Positions 46,340 through 57,464 of a DNA stretch of 64,000 nucleotides are shown piece after piece. The stretch comes from Pegoplata infirma (taxonomy: Eukaryota > Arthropoda > Insecta > Diptera > Anthomyiidae): assembly GCA_963921195.1 (NCBI GenBank), contig OY992536.1, positions 183,528,995 through 183,592,994 on the forward strand, given 5' to 3'. Each line of letters opens with the position of its first letter. Position 1 is the stretch's first letter. The translations under genes were made by a program, and so were the position numbers. The notes beneath the pieces were generated by a model that was not told where the DNA came from, searched no databases, and was given only the letters and a program-made list of their open reading frames with translations.

Positions 46340-47283
46340 AGTAGAAACTGAACAAGCTCGGCACGAGGGACGGTTGCCGTTGTCGGAGAATATACACCCA
46401 AAACAATCACGGGGAACGGCGACTGCAAAAAATGTAATTTGTTTGTTCAGTGGTGCTAACTTTTAATAAAATAAGCGTAATTTCATGGAATAAAATCACT
46501 AATCACATAGTCATTAAGTTGGCACTACTGTACGTTTGTTACACCATTGTGAATGCAAAAATAAAATTTGTTGTGAAAATGCGGCAACACTGGAGTGTAA
46601 GAGGGAGGGAGAATGAGAGAACCCGGAGATAAAATAAAATAAGTTTTAAGTTTTTGCCGTGCCGGTCACGGATTTTAGAGTAGAAACAGAACAAGCACGA
46701 CACGGGGGACGGTTGCCGTTGCCGGAGAAAACAATGACGGGGGACGGCGACGGCAAAAAATGTCAGAGCCCAGTCACAATTGGCACCACCGTCGACGAAC
46801 CACATCAAAAGAGATAGCGACACATTAAAATTAAACGACAGACGACCGGACACATTTTATAAAGAAAATGACGCTCATATCAATTACACATTCATTTTTT
46901 TTTTAGTTGTCCAAACAATGTTTCTTGTTTGCAACACACACGCAATATATCAACTCCAATTGGAAAAATTAGCATATTTTGTTGAACATATGGCAACGCT
47001 ACTTGACAGAAATTTTATAAATAAGCGTAATTTTACGGAAAAAATCGCTGATCACATAATAAATGTGAATAAGTTGGCACTACTGTACGTTCGTTACACC
47101 ATTGGGAATGAAAAAAATAAAATTTGCTGTCAAAATGCGTCAACCCTGGAGTGTAAGAGGGAGGGAGAAAGAGAGAACCCGTAGATAAAATAAAATAAGT
47201 TTTAATTTTTTGCCGTGCCGGTCACGGTTTTTAACTGTCAAATCGTATGGGAAAAAGTCTTGCCGGGCTTGTTCTGTTTCTAC
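46340..47283. mobile_element. TIR element with GTAGAAAC(A/T)GAACAAGC ends, partly duplicated
   Basis: The left GTAGAAACTGAACAAGCTC is mirrored by GGGCTTGTTCTGTTTCTAC ending at 47283. A second left-type end lies inside at 46681, and about 200 bp are repeated (46450-46680 against 47020-47220, both with GTTGGCACTACTGTACGTT). It therefore looks like a partial copy joined to a full one. The subterminal TTGCCGTGCCGGTCACGG is GC-rich. It is inserted in satellite. ORFs of 104-134 residues show no transposase motif. Confidence 0.65.
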
Positions 47284-48020
47284 ACTCTGAGGATATGGGG
47301 GTTTTCTATAGATAAATTTCTTTAGAATCTAAGGACTTTTTTCTAAAGAAAAAACCCAGAGATTCTAAGGAAATTTTCTTTTAGAAAAACTATCACAATC
47401 AAAGGAGTTTTTCCTGTAGAAACCTATAAAAAACCTCAGAATCTCAGAAGTTTTTCTATAGAAAACCCCTTACAACCTGAAGATTTCTTTCGTATAGAAA
47501 AACACTCAGATTCTGAGAACTTTTTCTTATAGAAAAAACCTCAGATTCTGAGTATTTTTTCCTATAGAAAAACCCTCAGAATCCGAGGGCTTTTTCCTAT
47601 AGAAAAACCCTCAGATTCAGAAGACTTTTTTCTACAGAAAAACCTTCAGATTCTGGCGACCTATTCCTATAGAAAACCCTTCAGAATCTAATATTTTTTT
47701 CCTAAAGAAGACCCCTGAGATTATGAGCACTTTTTCTTATAGAAAAACCCTCAGATTTAAAGTACTTTTTTTTTATAGAAAACCACTTAGATTCTAAGGA
47801 CTTTTTTATATGGAAAACCCATCAGATTCTTAGGACTTATTTTGAAATAAAAACCCTCATATGCTAAAGACTTTTTGCTATAGAAAAACACTCAGATTCG
47901 AAGGACTTTTTGTCCTTAGAATTCTGAGGACTCTTTTCTTGCTCTTTCCCTTTTCTCAGATTCAGAAGATTTTTTTTCTATAGAAAACCTGTCTTTTTCG
48001 TATAGAAAAATCTTTTGAAT
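47284..48020. repeat. Palindromic satellite, CCCTCAGA subfamily
   Basis: About 20 diverged units of TATAGAAAAACCCTCAGATT then CTGAGGACTTTTTC. 47573-47589 reads CCCTCAGAATCCGAGGG, a symmetric variant of the core palindrome. Confidence 0.85.
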
Positions 48021-48762
48021 ATGAGTCTCCCAAATCAAACAAGTTTAAATTTGTGGAACCAGATTATTTTTTAAATAAAAAACCGCCAAAAAATGGGCAA
48101 AACTTTGAAGAAGATTTGCAAGAAAACTGTTCTATTGATTCAAAAACGGATTTCACCATTGAAATCAGCATGCCTTAATTATATAGAAAAAATGGTCAGA
48201 CCTCGTGTCACAAAAAATGTTTGATTTTTTGTAACGTAGTGTTACCTGAAAACTGTATAAGTGGCGTATGCTTAATTTTGTAATTGCCTTTAAATAACAA
48301 TAATACGCAACGGTGCGCAGTGGTTTATTTTTAATAGTTTGACTATTCAGTAATTAGGTAATGGACCGATTGTAGCGAAATTCATACCGGTTATAGCTAA
48401 AATAGCGTAATTTCTTTCCCATTCCAATTGGGAAAGTTCGATTTTGTATCACTGTGTACTTAAACTTAAACAAAAAGAAACACAATTAGATTCTTTAAAA
48501 AAAAAAATAATTAGGATTTATAGAAACTACTTGCTAATTAAAACTTTAACTGCAAATAATTAAAAATTCATTTAAATTATGAATTTTCACTTTTCAGTAA
48601 TTTACATAAAAAATTTCAACACTCTCTCTTTCGCTCTTTCTCTATGTTTTCATGGGTGCTAAAAAATAAAAGGTATTTTTTTTATTTGTTTATTTGTTTA
48701 TTTTGCTGTCTTTGTAATATTAGGTCATAATTGGCATTAAGTTTTGTTTTATTGTTTATATT
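48021..48762. other. Unique AT-rich stretch, no gene seen
   Basis: No exon, repeat or RNA gene was recognised. A polypyrimidine run CTCTCTCTTTCGCTCTTTCTC lies near 48624. Confidence 0.45.
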
Positions 48763-49652
48763 CCCAGCAAAAAATAAACGAAGTGGTTCAAAAAGAATTA
48801 GTAGTTTCACTACATACAAAGTAGCGATAGGTGCCGAACTTCATATTCCGTAGGAAGTACTTTTAAAATCACTTCCAAAAATGCTACAAAATAACAATAA
48901 AAACATCTTTTAGCAGTTCTTTGCTTAATGATTTTGAAGTACCTCTTTCATATGTTCTTAGGAATTAAATCAAATCAAATTAGATCAAATCACCATAACA
49001 TATGAACTTCTTTTTCAACTGAAACACTTAGAATGGGGGTGACACAGGAAGTATGCAATTTTTTCTACGTCCAGCTTCGAATAGATTTAGGTTTTGCAAA
49101 AATGGTGACAAAATTTTGTAATGGCATTTTATTTCTCTTTATTTAGAGCTTAAAAAATCGAAAAGACGAAAATCGATTATTGATAAATTTTTCACATTTC
49201 ATACAAGCAATTTGACGTTGAACTACCATTCTATATCTTATATCGAAAAAAGTCATAAATTAAATAAATACATTTACAAACTATTATTAAAGATTGTTTA
49301 AGCTTTTTAGAAAATTGAGTTCTAGGCTTGTAGTCAGAACAAACTGGAGGCTAATCACGTAAAACGAAAACGATAGACGATGCATAAACGACATCAAAAT
49401 ACATATCGTTTTGAAGGGAAATTTGAAAGTTTTTTTTATTAAATTATTAAAGATTGTTGTCTTATCCAGAATAATTAAAAAATTTGGACACATTTTGATT
49501 AGTTTAGGAGCAATAAGGCTCCAAAAATCGACGATAGTCAACTATCGTTTTACATGATCACAGTCCTGGTGAATCGATTCGCCGTGAATTTTTATAGTTT
49601 TGTGATGTTTATAATTACTCCTTTTTTAATTCGAAGTATATACGTTTGATTA

Positions 49653-49875
49653 ATAATATAATAATAATAATAATTTGATCCAATGATCAGTTTTTATTTA
49701 TTTTTCCAATTTTTATTTAAAACTCATTTTAAATAATTTTAACCTAACCGAGAACTGGTAACAATGACCGTCGTCTCGTTGTAGCGAAATCGACCAAGGG
49801 TTTTGGTGGGAATCGAACCCACGACCCCCTGTTTCATAGGCTAGCACGCTATCAACTAGCCTACAGGGTCCCCTT
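49653..49875 (-). mobile_element. tRNA-derived SINE, copy 2, 12-bp target duplication
   Basis: Perfect direct repeats TACGTTTGATTA (49641-49652 and 49876-49887) flank a minus-strand element. It has head GTAGGCTAGTTGATAGCGTG, B box GGGTTCGATTCCCACC, body TTCGCTACAACGAGACGACG with ACCAGTTCTCGGTTAGG, and a 3' tail of ATT repeats (plus-strand AATAATAATAAT). Target duplication plus a simple-repeat tail is diagnostic of LINE-mobilised SINEs. It is collinear with 19581-19795. Confidence 0.85.
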
Positions 49876-49890
49876 TACGTTTGATTACAC

Positions 49891-49958
49891 AGGGCAACAC
49901 TTTTTTTGCCCCAGGGCAACACTTTTTTTTGCGCCAGGGCAACACTTTTTTTGCGATT
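49891..49958 (+). repeat. Three tandem CAGGGCAACACTTTTTTTG units
   Basis: Three direct copies of AGGGCAACACTTTTTTTG with CC or CGCC spacers, immediately after the SINE target site. Confidence 0.8.
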
Positions 49959-50900
49959 TGCTCGCGAACGCGAGCTGATGGAAACAATTGGATAACAGAT
50001 TCGGAATCAGCACACTAAAATCCATATAAATCAGTTGTCAAAGGTCAGGCAAATTGAAAAAGTAAAAATTTTGTGAACCTGTGTTATCAATGAAATTAAT
50101 TTTTCTATCACGTAAGGTTTTTAAGATATTCGCGTTTGAATATTGAAATATTTGGGTCTCCTCTGTAACGTATTCTTAAGTTGCTCAAACACAATAGTAC
50201 TCGATTTAGTTAAAATAAGACATCTTTATTCCAAATCTTTTTTTTTTCTATTTTTTCTATTGCGTACAGTTTTTGAAATATTGGCGTTTGAAAAAGTCAA
50301 ACTCCACTGTTGCGCACTTTTATATTCTTTATAAATCACAATAAAATTTTCAAACGCGAATATCTCAAAAACAGAACATGCATAAAAAATTTGGATTGCA
50401 GTTTTGGAATCAGGAAGTCCATTTTATATGAAATCAAATCCTATTTGGTGGGAGCAACGTAAGAATACGTAACAGTGGACCCCTAAAAGTGCCAAAATAT
50501 TGTTTATTTTTTTTTTTACTTTTTAACGGCGAATATCACAAAAACGGTACTTGCTAAAAAAATTTGGACGGTAGATTTGGAAGCAGGAGACCAAAATCTA
50601 CAAGGACCAGTTAGAAATTTCACTAGGAGGTTTTTGCTGTCGAACAGTGTTTTTAGTGTAAATATTACAAAAAAATACTCTTTCAATCAATCTAACAAAA
50701 ATAAGTGAAAAAAGAACTTCTAATTTAGAAATTCTAAATCACCAAATAAAAATGACATAATCACACCAAAATTCCAAGAAATATGTACTTCTAAAGAAGT
50801 GATGAAAAAAGCGCTTCCAAAAAGTCAAGTTATATTAACATCCGGATCACTACTTCAGAAGTTGTGATAAACATGTTAATATATATGTACAATGTACATG

Positions 50901-50927
50901 TTTATTATGTACATTGTACATAATAAA
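50901..50927. repeat. 27-bp palindrome
   Basis: TTTATTATGTACA and TGTACATAATAAA are mirrored around a single central T. A smaller palindrome, ATGTACAATGTACAT, lies just upstream (50885-50899). These could extrude as hairpins; no gene context is visible. Confidence 0.8.
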
Positions 50928-51111
50928 CACTAGTGATATATGTTATACTTAAGTGTCAATCTTTCGCCACTGAAAAGTGGCGAAAAAAAGAACATACTTT
51001 GTGTGTCACGCCCATATTAAATTCATCAATGTTTCAGTTGAAGAAGAAGTACATCTGGTTCATAAGTTGTGGTGAATTTTGTAGTGAATGGTAAGCTCTT
51101 TTTTTGCTGGG

Positions 51112-52490
51112 TTTATTTACAATTGTTTAAATTTCTACTGCGGCCACAATTTACTATCAAGTCACGTATATACATTTGAAAACAACAGTAAAATACCTAA
51201 TTCACTCAATAGAGTAGTAGCAGTAATACCTGCCTGCAACACTCATCGTAACAGAAACTATTCTCGGTCATCATAACTTACATCATTTTGTTTAGGTAGC
51301 GTATTTTGCAGGTATTGCATTGACATACTATCACAATACAATACCTAATAAAATCTTTTACCGGTTTCAAATTTTCAATTTTTTGTTTTGAAAATCTCTT
51401 AAATCTTTAAAATAAATTAATTAATTTAAATTCAAGTTTTAATTTTCGAGGTTTACTTTATTTTTGTTTGTTTTTTATTGTCATTTCTTAAATTAGAATT
51501 TCAAATATGCATTCAATATTAAGGGTATTCATGTAAGATCAATATGTACACTAGGGTGCACCAAAAAAACGTAGTTGTTAGATATTGAACGGACCCCCCC
51601 TAGAAATGTGCATTTGGGGGTAAAAACATGTCTCACAATGGATATGGGTAAGACCTGCCGCATCGGCCCTGAAGTTTGAAAATCGAATTACAAGGGGAAA
51701 ATATGACTTTTTATCCATTTTGTCAATTTTTTCGATATTTTGAGTTAAGCTTGAATTCAAATGGTCACAGAATTGTGATTTGGAGTAAAATGTTTATCGA
51801 ATAAGGTATTAAAAACTAAAATCGGTTGAAAATCAGCAAAGTTGTTACAACTTCCCCAGGCAACTAACGTGTGTCATAGCATTTAATCAAGGGATTCGAG
51901 CCCCATGTTTGAAATTTATTGAAATTATCTACTGTAACAACATTTTTTTATTCTTCAAGCTTCAATGTCCACAGATAATGAGTATTTATCATATTGTTCT
52001 TTGCTTACTTGTTTTAATTTTAGGATAAAAAGGTCTGAATTTTTAAGCACGGTTTTCAAATCTCCAATTTAAAATTTTTATTTTTTTTGTTAAAGAAATT
52101 TTAAGAAATCGACTATTGGAGTTTAAGGATTTGTTAAGAACATATAAAGGAATAAAAACCCAAAACATTTTAGGATTTGCTGTTTTCATTTGGCTATAAC
52201 AGTGATGTAATTTCGGCGGATTTCGGGAAAGTAGTGATTTTTGGCACTTTTTTAGCTTTTATTTATTTATTTTTGTTTTTTTTACAAACTTCATATGTTT
52301 TGGACCGAATTATATCAACACGAGATAGAATACTTCAATTCGAAAAATTAGGGCGAAAGAGATATAAAAAATTGCCCCTGTTAAGGGTCAAAGGTCAAAT
52401 TTTAGAAAATTTTGAATATTTAAACATTAACAGATTTGCTGGGCGGATTTTTCTGAATCTACTTGATGTTGTTTTAATTGTTCTAAACTA
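51112..52490. other. AT-rich stretch, no gene seen
   Basis: Mostly unique. CTAGGGTGCACCAAAAAAAC at 51551 looks like an element end of a type seen in flies, but its partner was not found. ORFs of 60-122 residues lack domains. Confidence 0.4.
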
Positions 52491-53368
52491 CACTCAAAAA
52501 AATACGTTAGTAGATTTACTAATTTTTTTTGCTAACGCTAGTTAGCTAACTTTTCGCAAATTTTTAGTTGAGATTAGCATGTTAGCAAAAATATCTTGTA
52601 AACTTCATTTAGCGCATTAGCTATTTTAAACAAAATTTGAACTATTTTTTTTTGCTAGATTTAAAATTGAGTTGACCAAATTTTTATAAGCTTTTTTGCT
52701 AATATTAACAAAATAAATGGTAAATTTTTTTTTATTTTCAGAAAACTTAAAATGGCGCTATCTCGGAAACTAAGCCAGATAGAGCAAAATGGAGGCCATT
52801 TTTGGTTCTCGAGCTCTCCATAGTATCGCCGGCCCTCTTCACATGTGTGGACCCTAATGGGCCCTAACTTTGGATCCAAAAAAGTTAGCATTCCCGAAAA
52901 TTTTAAAATGCTCATATCTCGGTAAATATTGCCGACACAACAAAAGTCCATTTTTGTAGCTCTCAACACGTAGAACAAGATCGCAAAATAGTCAAAAGCT
53001 CTCCGAGTAATATTTTTGAAGTTATCGAGTTTTTTAATTCTCAAGACCCCAGTGGTTTTCTATAATCACGTATCTCAAAAACTAAGCAAGGTAGAGCGAA
53101 ACGGACATAAATTTTAGATCAAAAACTATGACGATTTTTAAGGAACCCAACTAGGTCTAGGCCCATCGGGGTCTGGACCTATCGGGTCCGAACCCAATGG
53201 GGTCCTCAAATGTGTATGAACTAAGTCCAAAAAAAAAAAAAATTAGATAACTAATTATTGGCAAAACACTTTTGCTAACTTTAGCAAAAAAATTGTGGGT
53301 TCAAAATCAGCAAATTTTCTTGTAGGTTTACAAGCTTTTTTTGCTAACATTACAGTTTTTTTTGAGGG
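52491..53368. mobile_element. TA-flanked CACTCAAAAAAA element, TTAGCAAA-rich
   Basis: The ends CACTCAAAAAAATACG and TTTTTTTTGAGGG are flanked by TA (52489-52490 and 53369-53370). The outer interior is multiplied GTTAGCAAAA/TTTTGCTAAC motifs. The middle (52750-53220) holds non-multiplied sequence, part of which (52770-52920) is shared inverted with 29425-29575. The minus ORF over 52661-53044 lies in this module. Confidence 0.7.
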
Positions 53369-53399
53369 TAGGTAAGTCACAAAAACATTTTCCAACGTA

Positions 53400-53520
53400 T
53401 TTTAGTCACTCAAAAATATTTTTACACTAAAAAAAAAAAATTACACTCGAAAAAAATTTTACACTCAAAAAAAAAAATTTACACTCGAAAAAAAAATTTA
53501 GTAAATTATTTTTTTTTGTT
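53400..53520. repeat. Tandem TTACACTC(A/G)AAAAAAA
   Basis: Five irregular copies of TTTACACTCGAAAAAAA-like sequence. These look like repeated terminal motifs of the CACTCAAAA elements, next to such an element. Confidence 0.7.
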
Positions 53521-53627
53521 TCTAAAATTACTTAAAAAAAGTTTTTTTACACAAAATAAAATGTTTTTAATCAAAAAATGTTATTTTTCACGTTAGAAAA
53601 TTTACTATCACTTAAAAAGGGCATTGT

Positions 53628-53690
53628 GGAGGGTATTCATAGATTCGGCTAACAATAAGTCGAATTTAGCTTTTCTACTTGTTTTTTATA
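53628..53690 (+). mobile_element. DINE-like right-end remnant
   Basis: GGAGGGTATTCATAGATTCG then GTCGAATTTAGC and TCTACTTGTTTT match the right end of the element at 41034-41569. The left part is gone. Confidence 0.6.
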
Positions 53691-53929
53691 AAATTGTGAA
53701 TCATATGTACGTTTTTGTTTCGATAAATATTTATAGTTGCATTTTTAAACGTTTTAATAAGTGGAATCCTATTATGCTTATATTGCGTTTTATAAATTGT
53801 TTAAAGTTATTGAAAATATTAATTAATAAATACATAATTAACAATAATTCTAAACTAAATATAAAAAAAAAATATTTATAAAACAGGAAATTAATTTGAA
53901 TCTGAATGGTTTTTCTTTCAGAAGCTGAG

Positions 53930-54320
53930 AATTCTTTTAAAAGAAATTATGTTTTAGAATCTAGATAATAGATAGAATCTAAGAATCTGAGGATTTGTCT
54001 ATAGGAAAAATGATTTAGAATCCGATAATTTTTTTATAGGAAAAATGTCTCAGAATCTGAGGATTTTTCTATACGAAAAGTGTCTCAGAATCTGAGAATT
54101 ATGCTATAGGAAAAATGTCTTGGAATCTGAGGATTTTTTTATACAAAAAATTTCTCAGAATCTGAGAGATTTTCTATAAAAAAATGTCTCAGAATCTGAG
54201 GATTTTTCTATATGAAAAATGTATCAGAATCTAAAATTTTTTCTATAGGAAACAAGTCTCAGAAATTGAGAATTTTTTCTATAGGAAAAATGTATCAGAA
54301 TCTGAGAACTTTTTATATAA
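53930..54320 (+). repeat. Palindromic satellite array, plus orientation, diverged
   Basis: About eleven units of AAAAATGTCTCAGAATCTGA with GGATTTTTCTATACG-type spacers. It is followed by a unique segment duplicated at 57465. Confidence 0.88.
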
Positions 54321-54334
54321 ATCTAGTTACATAT

Positions 54335-54565
54335 ATAAAATCTAGTTGATGGTTTAACACTTTTTTATTTATTTTTTTAAACGGTCACAAAATATTTTTT
54401 TTTTTCTTTTTTAAAAGTTAAAAATTTTAAACACTTTTACTACCATTTAGATACACAAATTGTTAATAAATGAATCCGGAATTTTATTTATTTCTCTGAT
54501 TAATGCAAACAAGTGACAAATTGTTAATTGCTAATTTTAGACAACGTTTTGATGATTAACAATAA
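54335..54565 (+). repeat. Duplicated segment, copy A
   Basis: AAATCTAGTTGATGGTTTAAC through GGTCACAAAATATTTTT, TTAAAAATTTTAAACAC and GCAAACAAGTGACAAATTG to GACAACGTTTTGATG. It matches 57465-57750 in the same orientation with many small differences. Each copy follows a plus-orientation satellite array. Confidence 0.8.
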
Positions 54566-54631
54566 TTAAAATTTTATCCCATGATCAACTGTTTTAATTA
54601 TTATATAAAGTCTGAAAATTTGAAAAAACCT

Positions 54632-54988
54632 CAAACCACAGTACGGGGGTGTGCTCACTCTAGGACCCTAAAATGTATATATGAAGGGCTTATTGTTAAA
54701 ACTCGATAAGCAACATTTCAACAGAAAACAGATCTTTAGCTAAACTTTTATTCTCAATATACTTGTACGAAGGGATAAAGCAAGACTTCTGCCAAAAATC
54801 TGTCAATGGAACATCAGCAGAGGGCGAAAAACACGAAAAAATAAAATGTTGCTTTTCAAGATCTTGCAGTAAGCCCTTCATATGTATATTATTGATCCAT
54901 GATCGATTTTATGAAATTTTATAAATGTCCGTCTGTAGTTAACACGACGCAGTCCAAAATAAAAAAAGGTAGACTTCCGAAAAATTTT
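54632..54988 (+). mobile_element. DINE-like left part with hAT-type insertion, abutting satellite
   Basis: CTCAAACCACAGTACGGGGG, TAGGACCCTAAAATGTATAT, then after the insertion ATTATTGATCCATGATCG, GTCCGTCTGTAGTTAACACG and CAGTCCAAAATAAAAAAAGG with GACTTCCGAA. It then changes directly into palindromic satellite, near the position where the copy at 3571 is also interrupted by satellite. Confidence 0.65.
54681..54881. mobile_element. 201-bp hAT-type MITE, TSD ATGTATAT
   Basis: The ends ATGAAGGGCTTATTG and CAGTAAGCCCTTCAT are flanked by perfect ATGTATAT (54673-54680 and 54882-54889). A second mirrored block (AGCAACATTT/AAATGTTGCT) lies inside the ends. The 61-residue minus ORF here has no domain. 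Confidence 0.8.
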
Positions 54989-54989
54989 T

Positions 54990-55500
54990 GTAGAAAACTT
55001 GTCTCATAATCTGAGAATTTTCTAAGAATTCTCATAATCTGAGAATTTTTCTATCGGAAAATGTTTCCAAATCTGGGATTTTTTTAATTAAGCGTAATGT
55101 CTCAGAATTTAAAAATTTTTCTATAGGAAAAATTTATCAGAATCTGAGAATTTTTCTATAGGAAAAATGTCTCAGAATCTGTGAATTATTCTATGGGAAA
55201 AATGTCTCAAAATGTCTAAGAATTCTTTCTGAGGATTTTTCTATAGGAAAAATGTCTCAGAATTTAGAAATTTTTCAATAAGAAAAATTTTTCTATAGTT
55301 AAAATGTCTCAGAATCTGAGAATATTTCTATAGGAAATATGTTTCAGAATCTGATATTTTTATAATAGAAAAAATGTCTTAGAATCAGAGAATTTTTCTA
55401 TAGGAAAATGTATCAGCATCTAAGATTTTTACTATAGGAAAAATGTTTCAGAATTTGAGAATTTTTCTATAGGAAAAATGTCTCAGTATTTTAAAATTTT
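54990..55500 (+). repeat. Palindromic satellite array, plus orientation, diverged
   Basis: About 14 uneven units with CTATAGG spacers, cut on the right by the TA element at 55507. Confidence 0.87.
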
Positions 55501-55506
55501 TCTATA

Positions 55507-55749
55507 CACACAAAAATTTTTTTTCCAATAAACGACTTTCATAGTATTTATAAACAAATTCATACAATTTATTAACTTTTTCATAATATTTATAAACTTT
55601 TTCATAGTATTTATGAATAAATCATAATATGTGAAATTTAAGAACTATTTAACATTTTTCATAAATACAATAAACAAGTTTATAAATATTATGAAAAAGT
55701 TAATAAACTGTATGAATTTGTTCATAAATGCTATGAAAATCGTTCATTA
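55507..55749. mobile_element. TA-type CACACAAAAATTT element, related to 19349
   Basis: The left end CACACAAAAATTTTTTTTCC follows TA, then AATAAACGACTTTCATAG and TATTTATAAAC. The right arm CATAAATGCTATGAAAATCG with TTCATT is mirrored, but the outermost bases are lost at the satellite boundary. The interior is multiplied AAACTTTTTCAT motifs. This copy lacks the SINE. Confidence 0.65.
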
Positions 55750-57160
55750 TAAGAAAAATGTCTCAGAATCTGAGACTTTTTCTATAAGAAAAATGTCTCA
55801 GAATCTGAGACTTTTTCTATAAGAAAAATGTCTCAGAATCTGAGACTTTTTCTATAAGAAAAATGTCTCAGAATCTGAGACTTTTTCTATAAGAAAAATG
55901 TCTCAGAATCTGAGACTTTTTCTATAAGAAAAATGTCTCAGATTCTGAGACATTTTTCTTATAGAAAAAGTCTCAGAATCTGAGACTTTTTCTATAAGAA
56001 AAATGTCTCAGAATCTGAGACTTTTTCTATAAGAAAAATGTCTCAGAATCTGAGACTTTTTCTATAAGAAAAATGTCTCAGAATCTGAGACTTTTTCTAT
56101 AAGAAAAATGTCTCAGAATCTGAGACTTTTTCTATAAGAAAAATGTCTCAGGATCTGAGACTTTTTCTATAAGAAAAATGTCTCAGAATCTGAGACTTTT
56201 TCTATAAGAAAAATGTCTCAGAATCTGAGACTTTTTCTATAAGAAAAATGTCTCAGAATCTGAGACTTTTTCTATAAGAAAAATGTCTCAGAATCTGAGA
56301 CTTTTTCTATAAGAAAAATGTCTCAGAATCTGAGACTTTTTCTATAAGAAAAATGTCTCAGAATCTGAGACTTTTTCTATAAGAAAAATGTCTCAGAATC
56401 TGAGACTTTTTCTATAAGAAAAATGTCTCAGAATCTGAGACTTTTTCTATAAGAAAAATGTCTCAGAATCTGAGACTTTTTCTATAAGAAAAATGTCTCA
56501 GAATCTGAGACTTTTTCTATAAGAAAAATGTCTCAGAATCTGAGACTTTTTCTATAAGAAAAATGTCTCAGAATCTGAGACTTTTTCTATAAGAAAAATG
56601 TCTCAGAATCTGAGACTTTTTCTATAAGAAAAATGTCTCAGAATCTGAGACTTTTTCTATAAGAAAAATGTCTCAGAATCTGAGACTTTTTCTATAAGAA
56701 AAATGTCTCAGAATCTGAGACTTTTTCTATAAGAAAAATGTCTCAGAATCTGAGACTTTTTCTATAAGAAAAATGTCTCAGAATCTGAGACTTTTTCTAT
56801 AAGAAAAATGTCTCAGAATCTGAGACTTTTTCTATAAGAAAAATGTCTCAGAATCTGAGACTTTTTCTATAAGAAAAATGTCTCAGAATCTGAGACTTTT
56901 TCTATAAGAAAAATGTCTCAGAATCTGAGACTTTTTCTATAAGAAAAATGTCTCAGAATCTGAGACATTTTATATAAGAAAAATGTCTCAGAATCTGAGA
57001 CTTTTTCTATAAGAAAAATGTCTCAGAATCTGAGACTTTTTCTATAGGAAAAATGTCTCAGAATCTGAGACTTTTTCTATAAGAAAAATGTCTCAGAATC
57101 TGAAACTTGTTCTATAAGAAAAATGTCTCAGAATCTGAGACTTTTTCTATAAGAAAAATT
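55750..57160 (+). repeat. Palindromic satellite array, highly homogeneous 35-bp period
   Basis: About 40 tandem copies of TCTCAGAATCTGAGAC plus TTTTTCTATAAG plus AAAAATG, nearly identical throughout. Exceptions are a one-unit inversion (55935-55984) and sporadic point variants near 56150, 56965 and 57100. Here the second palindrome is altered (CTATAAG). It is the most homogeneous array in the window, so likely the youngest. Confidence 0.96.
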
Positions 57161-57464
57161 TTTGGAAATTTTTTTAAAGGATTTTTCTGTGGGAAAAACA
57201 TTTTTTAATTTTTCCGAATTTTCTGAAGAAAAAAATTGTCAGAATCTGATAATTCTTCTTTAATAAGAAAAATGTTGTAGAATATGGTAATCTTCTAAAT
57301 TATTTTTTTTTTGCTTAAATTAATGCTGTAAGTGCTTTGTTTTTTAATATTTGTTACCTTGATATTATTTTTTGTTTAAAAATTATTTAAAAATATTTTT
57401 AATCAATAAATATGTTTTTTTATGATTAATATAACAAAAACTGGTTGTTAGAGTGGGTAATAAA

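Larger units (their letters stand above)
48763..51111. mobile_element. CCCAGCAAAAAA-ended composite element carrying a SINE
   Basis: The ends CCCAGCAAAAAATAAAC and AGCTCTTTTTTTGCTGGG have TT on both sides rather than TA. AGTGGTTCAAAAAGAATT-like and CACTTCCAAAAATGC motifs near the left are echoed near the right (GCGCTTCCAAAAAG, CATAAGTTGTGG). The middle has a SINE (49653), inverted AAACGCGAATATCT segments (50120-50140 and 50355-50375) and a hairpin at 50901. It is probably a small CCCAGC element enlarged by insertions. Confidence 0.6.

Noticed and set aside
46780..47184. 134-residue ORF in the 46340 TIR element as a possible transposase
   Set aside because: No transposase motif, and it overlaps the duplicated subterminal region of the element.
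52661..53044. Peptide similarity with the frame at 29425-29607 suggesting a shared protein
   Set aside because: By eye most codon differences between the two copies are non-synonymous, so the frames are probably open by chance over a shared non-coding module.
55750..57160. CRISPR-like array
   Set aside because: The units are directly tandem with no unique spacers, the context is a fly genome, and the same unit recurs across the window as satellite.
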